64,000 bases of DNA from Cupriavidus cauae (GTDB taxonomy: Bacteria > Pseudomonadota > Gammaproteobacteria > Burkholderiales > Burkholderiaceae): positions 1-64,000 of the forward strand of contig NZ_VWRN01000045.1 in NCBI RefSeq assembly GCF_008632125.1. The letters run 5' to 3'. A model generated the notes under the pieces. That model ran no database searches. It saw only the letters and a list, made by a program, of their open reading frames with translations, and had not been told where the DNA came from. The translations under genes were made by a program, and so were the position numbers. Of the stretch, positions 54,325-62,559 are shown piece after piece. Within the stretch, counting starts at the first letter, position 1, and each line of letters starts with the position of its first letter.

Positions 54325-55479
54325 CTAGAAGATGGTGCGGATGCCCAGCGAGATGCCGAGTTGTCCCTTGGCATCGGGCCGCTTGTAATAGACCTGCGAG
54401 GTGGCCGGCGCGTAGCCGACCGACTGGCCGTTGGGCAGATAGCCGATGTTGTCCCAGTTCAGCGAGGCATTGCGCGCGTACATCACGCCGGCAAACACAT
54501 CGGTGCGCTTGGTCAGCCGATAGTCGGCCAGCGCCAGGTATTGCTGCGGATTGACCGGATTGACGCTGGCGCCGCCGATATCGGCCCGCTTGATGTCGTC
54601 GTAGTAGTAGGCCAGGCTCAGGCGCAGCGCGGGCGTGGTCTGCCAGTGCACGCCGGCCCAGTACATGTCGTCGCGGTGCGGCAGCAGCGTGGGCGTGCCC
54701 TCGCCGGGCGCCACCGAGTTGCCCCAGCGGTAGCCGGCGACGAACTTGAACGCGCCGATCTCGTAGCTGCCGGCCAGGAAGGCGCGCATGTCGCGGCCGT
54801 AGTCGCTGGAGCCGGAGGCGCCGGACGCCTGCGCGGCATTGAGCGTCTTGACCTCGTCGTAGGCCGCCGCCACGCCGAAGCCGTTGGTGTAGTACGACAC
54901 GCCGATGCCGTAGGCCGAGCCGGCGGCGAGGCTGCCGGTGCGCTCGCCGAACGACCAGTGCGTGTGCAGCGACAAGGGTCCGAACTTGCCGTGGTACTGG
55001 ACCATGTTGTTCTCGCGGAAGTTCGGCCCGGCCATGCCGACCACCGGCTCGAACTCGGGGGCGTAGGCCACCGGCGTGAAGCTGCCCAGTGCCAGGAACG
55101 ACGAGGTGTACTGCCGGCCGAAGGTGATGCGGCCCAGCTCGTTCTTCAGGCCGACGAAGGCCTGCCGGCCGAAGATCGCGTTCTGCCCCATCTGCCCGTT
55201 GTCGGTGTTGAACTGGTTCTCCAGCACGAACAGCGCCTGCACGCCGCCACCGAGTTCCTCGGTGCCGCGCAGGCCGAAGCGCGACTGCGCGATGCCCGAC
55301 GAATTGAGCATCGTGCGCGAGCCGCTGCCCGGCGCCAGCACGCCGCCGCTGACGTTCTGCGAGTTGTTGACGTACTGCAGGCTGGCGGTGACCACGCCAT
55401 ACAAGGTCACCGACGATTGCGCATGCGCGCCCTGCGCCATCAGGCCGGCGGCCGCCGCCGTGATCCACCATCCCTTCAT
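54325..55479 (-). CDS. Gram-negative general porin (Burkholderiales OmpC/PorA type)
   Basis: 384 aa, GGAGGAGACACGGC before the start. The signal peptide (MKGWWITAAAAGLMAQGAHA) is followed by the standard first strand QSSVTLYGVVTASLQYV, SRFGLRGTEELGGGVQALFVLENQFN and the terminal aromatic residue (SLGIRTIF). It is a 16-strand trimeric outer-membrane channel. Divergent from tetR with TetR operators between. It may let the substrate of the MBL/Bug module enter. Confidence 0.94.
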   Translation of the reverse strand: MKGWWITAAAAGLMAQGAHAQSSVTLYGVVTASLQYVNNSQNVSGGVLAPGSGSRTMLNSSGIAQSRFGLRGTEELGGGVQALFVLENQFNTDNGQMGQNAIFGRQAFVGLKNELGRITFGRQYTSSFLALGSFTPVAYAPEFEPVVGMAGPNFRENNMVQYHGKFGPLSLHTHWSFGERTGSLAAGSAYGIGVSYYTNGFGVAAAYDEVKTLNAAQASGASGSSDYGRDMRAFLAGSYEIGAFKFVAGYRWGNSVAPGEGTPTLLPHRDDMYWAGVHWQTTPALRLSLAYYYDDIKRADIGGASVNPVNPQQYLALADYRLTKRTDVFAGVMYARNASLNWDNIGYLPNGQSVGYAPATSQVYYKRPDAKGQLGISLGIRTIF

Positions 55480-55527
55480 GCCGTGTCTCCTCCGTGTCTT
55501 GCGATGTTCTTCGTGGCCCGCAGCGTT

Positions 55528-55656
55528 TAATACGTGGTATTACGCGGGTCCGGAACACCATAGCGCCGCATGGCGATTCGAAAATCTGGGGATTACCCCG
55601 AGGCGCACGTTCGCGTCATGAGGACGTCCGATTTCTCGGGTTAATCCCTAGTATTA
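55528..55656. promoter_or_regulatory. Two TetR operators between porin operon and tetR
   Basis: TAATACGTGGTATTA (55528-55542) and TAATCCCTAGTATTA (55642-55656) share TAAT-C-T-GTATTA. The first is a perfect dyad (TAATAC / GTATTA) 49 bp upstream of the porin start, and the second is 70 bp before the tetR start. A third palindrome, GGGGATTACCCC (about 55589-55600), lies between. Confidence 0.8.
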
Positions 55657-55725
55657 GAACGGCGCGACGCGTCTATGCTGACAGCAAACCTCGCGATGGT
55701 CGCGGGGACATTGCGGATCGCACGC

Positions 55726-56442
55726 ATGAAGCTCAAACAGATTCGCTCGGTGATCGGCGAGGACACCGAGACGGCGGGACGGCGCAAGGTGGCGGCGCCG
55801 GTTGCCGAGGAAGAGGCCGCCGTGCCGGGCACCGCTGCCAGGATGCTGGAGATCGCGGAGCGCCTGTTCGCCGAGCATGGCGTCGAGCAGGTGCCGCTGC
55901 GCCAGATCGTGCTGGAGAGCGGCCAGCGCAACCGCTCGGCGCTGCACTACCACTTCGGCTCGCGCGAGGCGCTGGTCAGCCATCTGCTGAACCGGCGGCT
56001 GCACCAGATCAACGTGATTCGCCATCGCTATCTGGACCGGCTGGCGGCCGAGGGCCGCGATAACGATCTGCACGCGGTGGTCGAGTGCACCATCCTGCCG
56101 CTGGCCGACACGGTGCGCGATACCGACTGGGGCCGGCACTACCTGCAGGTGCTGGCGCAGACCACGTTCAGTCCCAACCTGCTGAAGAAGGGGCTGGTCG
56201 AACGCGACGCGGTCTCGGCGCTGGTGCGCGTGCGCAAGCTGGTGTTCGCGCTGTGCCCGGAGATACCGCGCGAGGTCATGAACCTGCGGCTGACCTGGTT
56301 CAACGACACCGTGGTCTATTCGCTGGCGCACTGGTATCGCGACCAGGGCCGCCGCGGCGGCGAGCCGCCGCTGGCCGAACTGATCGACTGCTGCGCGGCC
56401 AGCCTGAGCGCGCCGGTCAGTTCCCGCGTCGGCCGGCGCTAG
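55726..56442 (+). CDS. TetR-family regulator
   Basis: 238 aa from ATG 55726 (ATG 55675 and 55699 are alternatives). The helix-turn-helix covers RMLEIAERLFAEHGVEQVPLRQIVLESGQRNRSALHYHFGSREAL. The ligand domain contains EIPREVMNLRLTWFNDTVVYSLAHWY. A ~35-aa N-terminal leader is present. It probably represses the porin/DUF1254 operon and the downstream MBL/Bug genes; the MBL gene is 100 bp downstream on the same strand. Confidence 0.92.
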   Translation: MKLKQIRSVIGEDTETAGRRKVAAPVAEEEAAVPGTAARMLEIAERLFAEHGVEQVPLRQIVLESGQRNRSALHYHFGSREALVSHLLNRRLHQINVIRHRYLDRLAAEGRDNDLHAVVECTILPLADTVRDTDWGRHYLQVLAQTTFSPNLLKKGLVERDAVSALVRVRKLVFALCPEIPREVMNLRLTWFNDTVVYSLAHWYRDQGRRGGEPPLAELIDCCAASLSAPVSSRVGRR

Positions 56443-56542
56443 CCGGTCCTACCGGTCTTTTTTCCCTGGCGTTGCCCACGATGACGCTCCCGGGCGGAGC
56501 GGGGCGGCGCTCGTCCTTCGTTCTGTCACAGGAGTCGTTCGC

Positions 56543-57829
56543 ATGCAGGAATTCGAAGCGCGCCCCGCCGCGCTGGCCACCGGCGACGGGGTCGAGACCG
56601 TCGCCCCGGGTGTCTGGAAGCTGCACGGCCAAGGCCAGTCCTTCGTCGCGCAGATCACCACGCAGACCGCCGCGCAGTCCGGCGCCGCCGATGGCGATGC
56701 GCTGCTGCTGGTCGATGCCGGTCCCGGCGGCGCCATTACGCGCGGCATGATCGACGCGCTGCGCAGCGTGACTCCGTTGCCCATCGCCGCCATCGTCTTC
56801 AGCCACGGCCATCTCGGCTACAACAGCGGGCTGCCGTTGTGGCTGGCGCATTGCGCCGAGCACGGCGACCCCGCGCCCCGCGTGATCGCCCATGCCAACG
56901 TGCTGCCCCGGCAGGCGCGCTACCGCGCCACCATGCCGCTGCAGGAGGCGCTGGCCGAGGTGCAGTTCCGCCAGCCGCGTGGACGCCTGGCCGGCAAGCT
57001 GAGCCAGCATGCGCCGACCGAAACCTTCGCGCAGGGGCTGACCATCGGCACCGGACCGCGCCGCGCCGAGCTGCTGTGGGCGCCGTCGGAGACCGACGAC
57101 GCGCTCGCGGTCTGGCTGCCCGAATCGCGCATCCTGTACGGCGGCCCGGCCGTGATCGACTCGATCCCGAACATCGGCACGCCGCTGCGCACGCTGCGCG
57201 ATGCGCCGCGCTGGGCCCGCACGCTGGAGAACCTGGCCGCGCTCGAGCCCGAGCGCGTGGTGCGCGAGTTCGGCGCCGACCTGTGCGGCGCGCAGGCGGT
57301 CGAGGTGCTGCGCCACACCGCAGGCGCGCTGCACTGGCTGCACGACGAGGTGATCCGGCTGATCAACCAGGGCATGGACGAGCGCGAGATGCTGGCCGCG
57401 CTGCGCTATCCCGAGGAGTTGTTCGGCAAGCCCTGGATGCGGCCGAGCTACGGCGATCCCAGCTATATCGCGCGCGATATCTACCGCGCGGAAAACGGCT
57501 GGTGGGACCGCAACGCGACCTCGCTGCATCCGGCGCCGCCTGAGCAGGCCGCCGCGCAGATCGCCGAGGCGGTCAGCGATCACGACGCGCTGATCCGCCA
57601 TGCGCAGGGGCTCGCCGACAAGGGGGAGATCCAGCTGGCCCTGCACGTGATCGACGTGCTTGCCGGCGCGCCGGGCGATGCGCCGACGCTGCGGCAGGCG
57701 CGCGAATTGAAGGCCGGGTGGCTGCGCCAGCGTTCGCGCCAGGTGGCCAGCTATGTATCGCGCAGTCTCTATCAGGCCTGCGCCGACAGCATCGAACGCG
57801 GTGAGCGCCACCCGTTCAGCCAACGATAA
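56543..57829 (+). CDS. Alkylsulfatase-like MBL-fold protein with altered metal motif
   Basis: 428 aa, GGAG 8 bp before the start. N-terminal MBL fold (VETVAPGVWKLHGQGQSFVAQI; DALLLVDAGPGGAITRGMIDALRS), then the alkylsulfatase dimerisation domain (about 290-420: EVIRLINQGMDEREMLAALRYPEELFGKPWMRPSYGDPSYIARDIYRAENGWWDRN). The usual HxHxDH motif reads H88-G-H90-L-G92-Y93, so the Asp and third His metal ligands are replaced. It may bind one metal or use another chemistry. It is 14 bp before a Bug gene, forming a TetR-controlled module. Confidence 0.85.
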   Translation: MQEFEARPAALATGDGVETVAPGVWKLHGQGQSFVAQITTQTAAQSGAADGDALLLVDAGPGGAITRGMIDALRSVTPLPIAAIVFSHGHLGYNSGLPLWLAHCAEHGDPAPRVIAHANVLPRQARYRATMPLQEALAEVQFRQPRGRLAGKLSQHAPTETFAQGLTIGTGPRRAELLWAPSETDDALAVWLPESRILYGGPAVIDSIPNIGTPLRTLRDAPRWARTLENLAALEPERVVREFGADLCGAQAVEVLRHTAGALHWLHDEVIRLINQGMDEREMLAALRYPEELFGKPWMRPSYGDPSYIARDIYRAENGWWDRNATSLHPAPPEQAAAQIAEAVSDHDALIRHAQGLADKGEIQLALHVIDVLAGAPGDAPTLRQARELKAGWLRQRSRQVASYVSRSLYQACADSIERGERHPFSQR

Positions 57830-57843
57830 GGAGAGGACGGACG

Positions 57844-58962
57844 ATGTCGATCGACAGGAAGAGCGCCTGCGAGAGCGCGTACGAGAGCGGAGACAAGGGA
57901 GCGCACAAGAGGGCGGACAAGAGGGCGGATAAAAGGGCGGACAAGAGCGCGAACGGTAGCGCCAGTGCATTCGCGTCGCCGGACCGCCGGCGGCAAACGC
58001 TGCTGGCACTGATGGCCCTGGTGGCCGCGCCGCTCGCCACCGGGCCCGCATGGGCCAGCGATACATGGCCGTCGCGGCCGATCCGGCTGGTGGTCGCGTC
58101 CTCGGCCGGCAGCGGCACCGACCTGTTCGCGCGCGTGATCGCCGAACGGCTGGGCAAGCGGCTGGGGCAGACCGTGGTGGTGGACAACAAGCCCGGCGCG
58201 ACCGGCATCATCGGCGTCGATGCCGTGGCCAAGGCCGCGCCCGATGGCTATACGCTGCTGTTCACCTATGCGGCGTCGATCGTTATCAACCATACGCTGC
58301 AGCCGAAGCTGCCCTACGACGCGCTGCGCGATCTGGCGCCGGTGGCCCAGGTGGGCGAGGGCGGCAACTTCCTGGTGGTCACGCCGGATTTCCCCGCACG
58401 CAATCTGCGCGAGTTCGTCGCGGCCGTGAAGGCCAGGCCCGATGCCTATGACTACGGCTCCTGGGGCATCGGCTCGGGCGGACACCTGACCATGGAGGCG
58501 CTGAAGATGCAGGCCGGCCTGCGCATGCGCCACGTCCCCTACAAGGCGGTCGGACAGGTGTTGAACGATCTGCAGGGCGGCATGATCAAGGTGGCCTTCG
58601 TCGATACCTCGTCGTCGCTGCCGCTGATCCGCTCCGGCAAGATCCGCGCGCTGGCGATCAGCGGCAGCCGCCGCGGCGCCGTATCGCCCGAGGTGCCAAC
58701 CATGCGCGAGCAGGGCTATCCATTCGATACCAACAGCTGGTACGGCCTGTTTGCGCCCGCCGGCACGCCCGCGCCGATCGTCAAGCGGCTCAACGCCGAG
58801 ATCAACGGCATGCTGGGCGACCCGCAGATCCGCGAGCGCTTCGCGCTGATGAACATGGCCAATCCGCCGGCAAAGACCAGCGAGGCGTTCGCGGCGACGA
58901 TCCGCGAGGACATCAAGGTATGGGGGGAGATCATCCGGGCCAATGGGGTGACGGTGGACTGA
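57844..58962 (+). CDS. Bug/TctC-type solute-binding protein with repeat N-terminus
   Basis: 372 aa. The first ~40 residues are an unusual charged repeat (GAHKRADKRADKRADKSAN) from a 12-bp unit, before the true export signal (RRQTLLALMALVAAPLATGPAWA, twin-Arg-like). Then the family core: WPSRPIRLVVASSAGSGTDLFARVIAERLG, VVVDNKPGATGIIGVDAVAKAAPDGYT, GSGGHLTMEALKMQAGL and HVPYKAVGQVLNDLQGG. A downstream start nearer the signal is possible, though none with a good ribosome site was seen; GGAGAGGACG precedes 57844. It belongs with the MBL hydrolase. Confidence 0.9.
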   Translation: MSIDRKSACESAYESGDKGAHKRADKRADKRADKSANGSASAFASPDRRRQTLLALMALVAAPLATGPAWASDTWPSRPIRLVVASSAGSGTDLFARVIAERLGKRLGQTVVVDNKPGATGIIGVDAVAKAAPDGYTLLFTYAASIVINHTLQPKLPYDALRDLAPVAQVGEGGNFLVVTPDFPARNLREFVAAVKARPDAYDYGSWGIGSGGHLTMEALKMQAGLRMRHVPYKAVGQVLNDLQGGMIKVAFVDTSSSLPLIRSGKIRALAISGSRRGAVSPEVPTMREQGYPFDTNSWYGLFAPAGTPAPIVKRLNAEINGMLGDPQIRERFALMNMANPPAKTSEAFAATIREDIKVWGEIIRANGVTVD

Positions 58963-58977
58963 ATCCGCACGCATGGG

Positions 58978-59040
58978 GCGGGCATGTGTCCGGGTATGTG
59001 TCCGGGCGTGTGTCCGGGCGTGTGTCCGGGTATGTGTCTT
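58978..59040 (+). repeat. 10-bp tandem repeat after the Bug stop
   Basis: About five copies of TGTGTCCGGG with C/T-varying ends follow the Bug gene stop by ~17 bp. Confidence 0.9.
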
Positions 59041-59126
59041 GCGTCCGCCATGGGAGGGGGCGCAGCGCCACGCTGTCGCGGCGTGCTGCAGGCCCGACCC
59101 GCTACCCATTGCAAACGGAGATGCGC

Positions 59127-59495
59127 ATGAAGGACAAATCTTCAGGGATTCCGAATCCCGTGGCCCCGCAGTCCGTCGAGTCGCTGACACCGGAGAAGGG
59201 CCCGCTGTCGCAGGAACGTGGGCAGAACCCGGCCGCCGAGGCCGATACGATGCCGTCGGAAAGCACCCCGGCCGGCGGCGCCACGCAGGCGGAGCAGGGC
59301 AAGCAAGCTCAGCAGGCTCACCAGGCTCAGCAGGCGCAGCAAGGGCAGCAAGGCCAGAAGCAGGGCGGCAAGCCGGGCGAAAAACCCGCCGACAAGCCCG
59401 CCCCCACCCCGAACGAGGTGATGAACGAGCAGGTATCGCCGCCGGATGAACAAGGCGACCGAATGCAGTCGGATCGGCCGCATATCGGCGGGTGA
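59127..59495 (+). CDS. Gln/Ala/Pro-rich low-complexity hypothetical protein
   Basis: 122 aa from ATG 59127, which has GGAG 6 bp upstream (ATG 59121 would touch it). The middle is a Gln/Ala/Gly string (AEQGKQAQQAHQAQQAQQ, then GQQGQKQGGKPGEKPADKP). No signal peptide or known domain. Hydrophilic and probably disordered throughout. Codon use is normal for the window, so it is probably a real gene of unknown role. Confidence 0.55.
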   Translation: MKDKSSGIPNPVAPQSVESLTPEKGPLSQERGQNPAAEADTMPSESTPAGGATQAEQGKQAQQAHQAQQAQQGQQGQKQGGKPGEKPADKPAPTPNEVMNEQVSPPDEQGDRMQSDRPHIGG

Positions 59496-59583
59496 GGCCG
59501 AGCTTCGTACGGCGGTGCCTGGCGGCACCTGCTTCTGATGCCAGGCCAGCCATTGGCTGGCGACATCGAGCCGCTGCCGCAGT

Positions 59584-59684
59584 GAGCAGTAAAGTAGGAT
59601 AAAGCACAGTTATCCTACTTTGCTGCTCATTTTTTTGACGTCGAGTGAGCAATAAAGTATGATTTTTCGAAAATATACTACTTT
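59584..59684. promoter_or_regulatory. hipBA operators
   Basis: A long palindrome runs from 59584 to 59628: GAGCAG-T-AAAGTAGGATAA / TTATCCTACTTT-G-CTGCTC around a 7-nt loop, followed by seven T. A second, weaker dyad has AAAGTA at 59654-59659 and TACTTT at 59679-59684, ending 6 bp before hipB. Repeated AAAGTA half-sites fit autorepression by HipB; TATCC/GGATA halves recall E. coli HipB operators. Confidence 0.8.
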
Positions 59685-59690
59685 AGTACC

Positions 59691-60014
59691 ATGCGATCAT
59701 TGCCTGACATCGCCACGCTGCTCCGAACCCGCATGAAGGCCCTCTCGCTGACGCAGAGCGAGCTCGGGGCGCGGACCGGTCTGTCGCGCCGCACGGTTAC
59801 CTCCATGCTGAGCGGAGAAGATGACTATAAAGTCACGACATTGCTCGCTGTGCTCGATCGCCTTGGCTACGAACTGGCCATCGTGCCGAAGGGCGCGGCA
59901 GCCGGCCTGGCTCAGGACGGCGCGTTCACGCCGACAGCGCCCGCGGTCAAGACTCGCGTGCAGGCGGCGCGGGAGCGTCTTGCGGCGCGCAAGACGGAAG
60001 CTGACAAGTCCTAG
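59691..60014 (+). CDS. hipB: HipB-type antitoxin and repressor
   Basis: 107 aa with one Xre helix-turn-helix (LRTRMKALSLTQSELGARTGLSRRTVTSMLSGEDDYKVTTLLAVLDRLGYEL, residues ~10-65) and a basic, helical C-terminus. It should bind the HipA kinase and repress the operon through the palindromes upstream. It is 11 bp before hipA. GC is ordinary, but the promoter is far more AT-rich than elsewhere in the window. Confidence 0.9.
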   Translation: MRSLPDIATLLRTRMKALSLTQSELGARTGLSRRTVTSMLSGEDDYKVTTLLAVLDRLGYELAIVPKGAAAGLAQDGAFTPTAPAVKTRVQAARERLAARKTEADKS

Positions 60015-60025
60015 GCAGGCAATTC

Positions 60026-61405
60026 ATGAACGTCAAAGCAGTCGGTATCTTCATCGGCAAGGTTCGGGCAGGCGTGCTGTTCCAGTACGCGCTCGGCGAT
60101 GCTCAGGTCGTCAATCGCTTCGTGGCCGACGAGGCATTTGCCGCCATGCGCGATGCGCCGGTGGTTTCCCTGTCGATGCTGGCCCGCGAACGCGAAGCGC
60201 AGCGGGCGCTGTGGGCCGACGTCGGCTCAACGTTATTCAACGGACGCTTCAGCCCTTCCAATGGCTGGCTGCTGCCCGCGTTCTTCCAGAACCTGCTGCC
60301 CGAAGGGGTTTTCCGCGATCATGTCGCCGCGCAGCGTGGTTGCGACCCGAAGGACCATTTCGAGATGCTCGCGGCCTGCGGCAAGGATTTGCCGGGCAAC
60401 GTCCACGCGCGGCCTCTTGAACTGACGCGCGACGAGCTGGCTCACTATGTCACGCAGGATGCCGACTCGGTCGAAATGTCGGTGACCGCCGACCCGATGG
60501 ACGACGGCGTCTCGCTGTCAGGGGTGCAGCCGAAGGTGGGCGTCATCCGGCAGGGCGGGCGATATGTGGGCCGGACCAAGATGCAGGACACCCACATCAT
60601 CGCCAAGCTGCCGGTAGTCGGGCAGCCGCTGTTGCCCGAGCTCGAGGAACTGTCGCTGCGGCTTGCCGGCGCAGCCGGAGTCAATGTCACCGAAGCGCAC
60701 CTGGCCCCGTTGGAGGCCCTGGCGGTGGAGCATGGTTACGATCTTGGCGATGCCGACAGCCGCACCAATTTCCTCGCTGTGATTCGCTATGACCGCACGC
60801 CGCAAGGGCGGATTCATTGCGAAGACTTCGCGCAGATTCTCGAAGTCATGCCAGAGCAGAAGTACCTGGGCGCAAGCTATCTCGATGTGGCGGGCGTGAT
60901 GATGGAATTCCCGTCGCTCGGCGAGTCGGCCGTGCATGAACTGCTGCGGCGCATCGTCGTCAACGAGATGCTGGGCAATCCCGACATGCACTTGAAGAAC
61001 ATTGGCATCTACTATCCCGACGGTCGCACGCCGGAATTGCCGCCGGCCTACGACATCGTCGGCTATTCCGCGTACAACCGCCGTACCGGGCATGCGCTGC
61101 ACATCCTGCCTCCCGCTCTGAACGAGAAGCCGCGCATGTCGGTGAGCGACGCGCGGCAGGGCAAGGCTGCCAAGCCAGGCATTGGGCCGGCCGTTCTCCG
61201 GCGATTCTGCGCCGAGCTGGGCATCCCGGAGAAGCCGGCAGCGGCGGCGATCCGTCATACCGTTGCGGCAGCGGCGGCTCGCTGGCCAGCCATGATCCAG
61301 GATTCGCTGCTGACGGATCCGCAGAAGACAAGGTTGCTGGAGCATTTCCAGGGTCACCCGCTGGTCCAGTCCCTGATGCGGCGGCACGAGCCTTCGCAGG
61401 TTTGA
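60026..61405 (+). CDS. hipA: HipA-family toxin kinase
   Basis: 459 aa (E. coli HipA 440). A Ser/Thr kinase fold: the N-terminal couple_hipA region (IFIGKVRAGVLFQYALGD; ARERE; PSNGWLLPAFFQNLLPEGVFRD), the flexible loop VSLSGVQPKVGV with a Ser near 165 equivalent in place to the regulatory Ser150, catalytic D320 in NPDMHLKNIGIYY, and the metal motif YDIVGYSAYNR. Intact motifs argue for activity. HipA-type toxins phosphorylate aminoacyl-tRNA synthetases and cause dormancy. hipB is directly upstream. Confidence 0.94.
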   Translation: MNVKAVGIFIGKVRAGVLFQYALGDAQVVNRFVADEAFAAMRDAPVVSLSMLAREREAQRALWADVGSTLFNGRFSPSNGWLLPAFFQNLLPEGVFRDHVAAQRGCDPKDHFEMLAACGKDLPGNVHARPLELTRDELAHYVTQDADSVEMSVTADPMDDGVSLSGVQPKVGVIRQGGRYVGRTKMQDTHIIAKLPVVGQPLLPELEELSLRLAGAAGVNVTEAHLAPLEALAVEHGYDLGDADSRTNFLAVIRYDRTPQGRIHCEDFAQILEVMPEQKYLGASYLDVAGVMMEFPSLGESAVHELLRRIVVNEMLGNPDMHLKNIGIYYPDGRTPELPPAYDIVGYSAYNRRTGHALHILPPALNEKPRMSVSDARQGKAAKPGIGPAVLRRFCAELGIPEKPAAAAIRHTVAAAAARWPAMIQDSLLTDPQKTRLLEHFQGHPLVQSLMRRHEPSQV

Positions 61406-61439
61406 CGCGCCGTACCGCCGCGCCGCCGGCATGGCTCGC

Positions 61440-62194
61440 TCAAACCGCGGTATGCCCCCCATCCGCCATCACCAGCGCCCCGGTGACGAAGCTGGCCTTG
61501 TCCGACGCCAGGAAGGCGATCACCTCGGCGATTTCCTCGGCTGGGCCGCGCGCCCGAGCAGGTTGTTCTTGCCGTGCTCGGCCAGGAACTCGCGGCCGTT
61601 GGGCATCTGGTCGTCCAGAATGCCGGTCACGATATCGCCCGGACCCACCGCATTGACGCGGATGCCATGCTGGCCGTTTTCCGCCGCCAGTACCCGTGTC
61701 AGCTGTGCCACCGCGCCCTTGGACGACGCATAGGCCCCGATGGTCGGCAGCGCGACCACGCTGGCGTAGGAGCCGACGTTGACGATGACGCCGCGCTGGG
61801 CCGGGATCATCGCGCGCAGCGCTTCGCGGGCATGCACGAACATGCCGCGCGCGTTGATCGCGAGGATCTGGTCCCATTCGTCGACGGTCATCTCGGCGAC
61901 CGTGCGGTTGATGATGCGGGCCGCGTTATTGACCAGGATGTCGAGCCGGCCGAAGCGCGCCATCGCCGTGTCCACGGCCGCGCGTGCGGTGGCTTCCTGC
62001 GACACGTCGCCGGTGAGGGCAACGATCTCGCCGTCGATCTCCAGTTCGGTGACCGCGTTCTTGATGTCCTCGGCCACCACGCGCGCGCCGCGGCGGTGGA
62101 GCAGTTCGACGGTCGCGCGTCCTACGCCGCCCGCCGCGCCGGTCACGATGGCGACGCGGCCTTCCAGGTCGCGCTGGTCTTGCTGTGCAGTCAT
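61440..62194 (-). pseudogene. Short-chain dehydrogenase, frameshifted near the C-terminus
   Basis: SDR of about 251 aa if repaired. Start 62194 (MTAQQDQRDLEGRVAIVTGAAGGVGRATV). TGxxxGxG, LVNNAA and catalytic Y-x-x-x-K (GAYASSKGAVAQLTRVL) are in one frame down to NNLLGRAAQP near 61540. There the frame ends as RKSPR-stop at 61520. The expected end (EEIAEVIAFLASDKASFVTGALVMADGGHTAV) continues in another frame to 61440. A single missing base between 61538 and 61539 (+ strand CCTCGG where CCTCCGG is expected) restores it. Either a real mutation or a base error. Confidence 0.85.
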
Positions 62195-62394
62195 GATTGG
62201 TACTCCGTACAGTGAAGGTGGGATGATTCGCGACGGCGCGCGTTCGATGCGGCATTTCCCGGGGAAAACGCCGCTCGGCGCTCGATGCCATCGCTTGCCA
62301 TCACTGTACGAAGGCGGGGCGCGCAAGCCCATGCCGAATACTCGGGCGGGCTTGCCTGATTCTCTTGATCCGCGGCGCGGGCCCTCCGCCGCGG

Positions 62395-62520
62395 CCGTTC
62401 AGTTGCGGCCTTCAGTTGCGACCGCTCAATTGCACCGTTCAATGGCACCGTTCAATGGCACCGTGCAATTGCGACCGCTCAATTGCGACCGTTCCGCTGC
62501 GCGCGAACGCCGCAGGCGCT
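62395..62520. repeat. 11-14 bp tandem repeats between SDR and AraC genes
   Basis: Imperfect units such as TTCAGTTGCG, CTCAATTGC, ACCGTTCAATGGC and GACCGCTCAATTGC fill the region before the AraC gene stop. No gene is visible between 62195 and 62559. Confidence 0.85.
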
Positions 62521-62559
62521 GCCGGCGCTGCGAGCGCCGCAGCCGCCGGGCGCAAGCGC

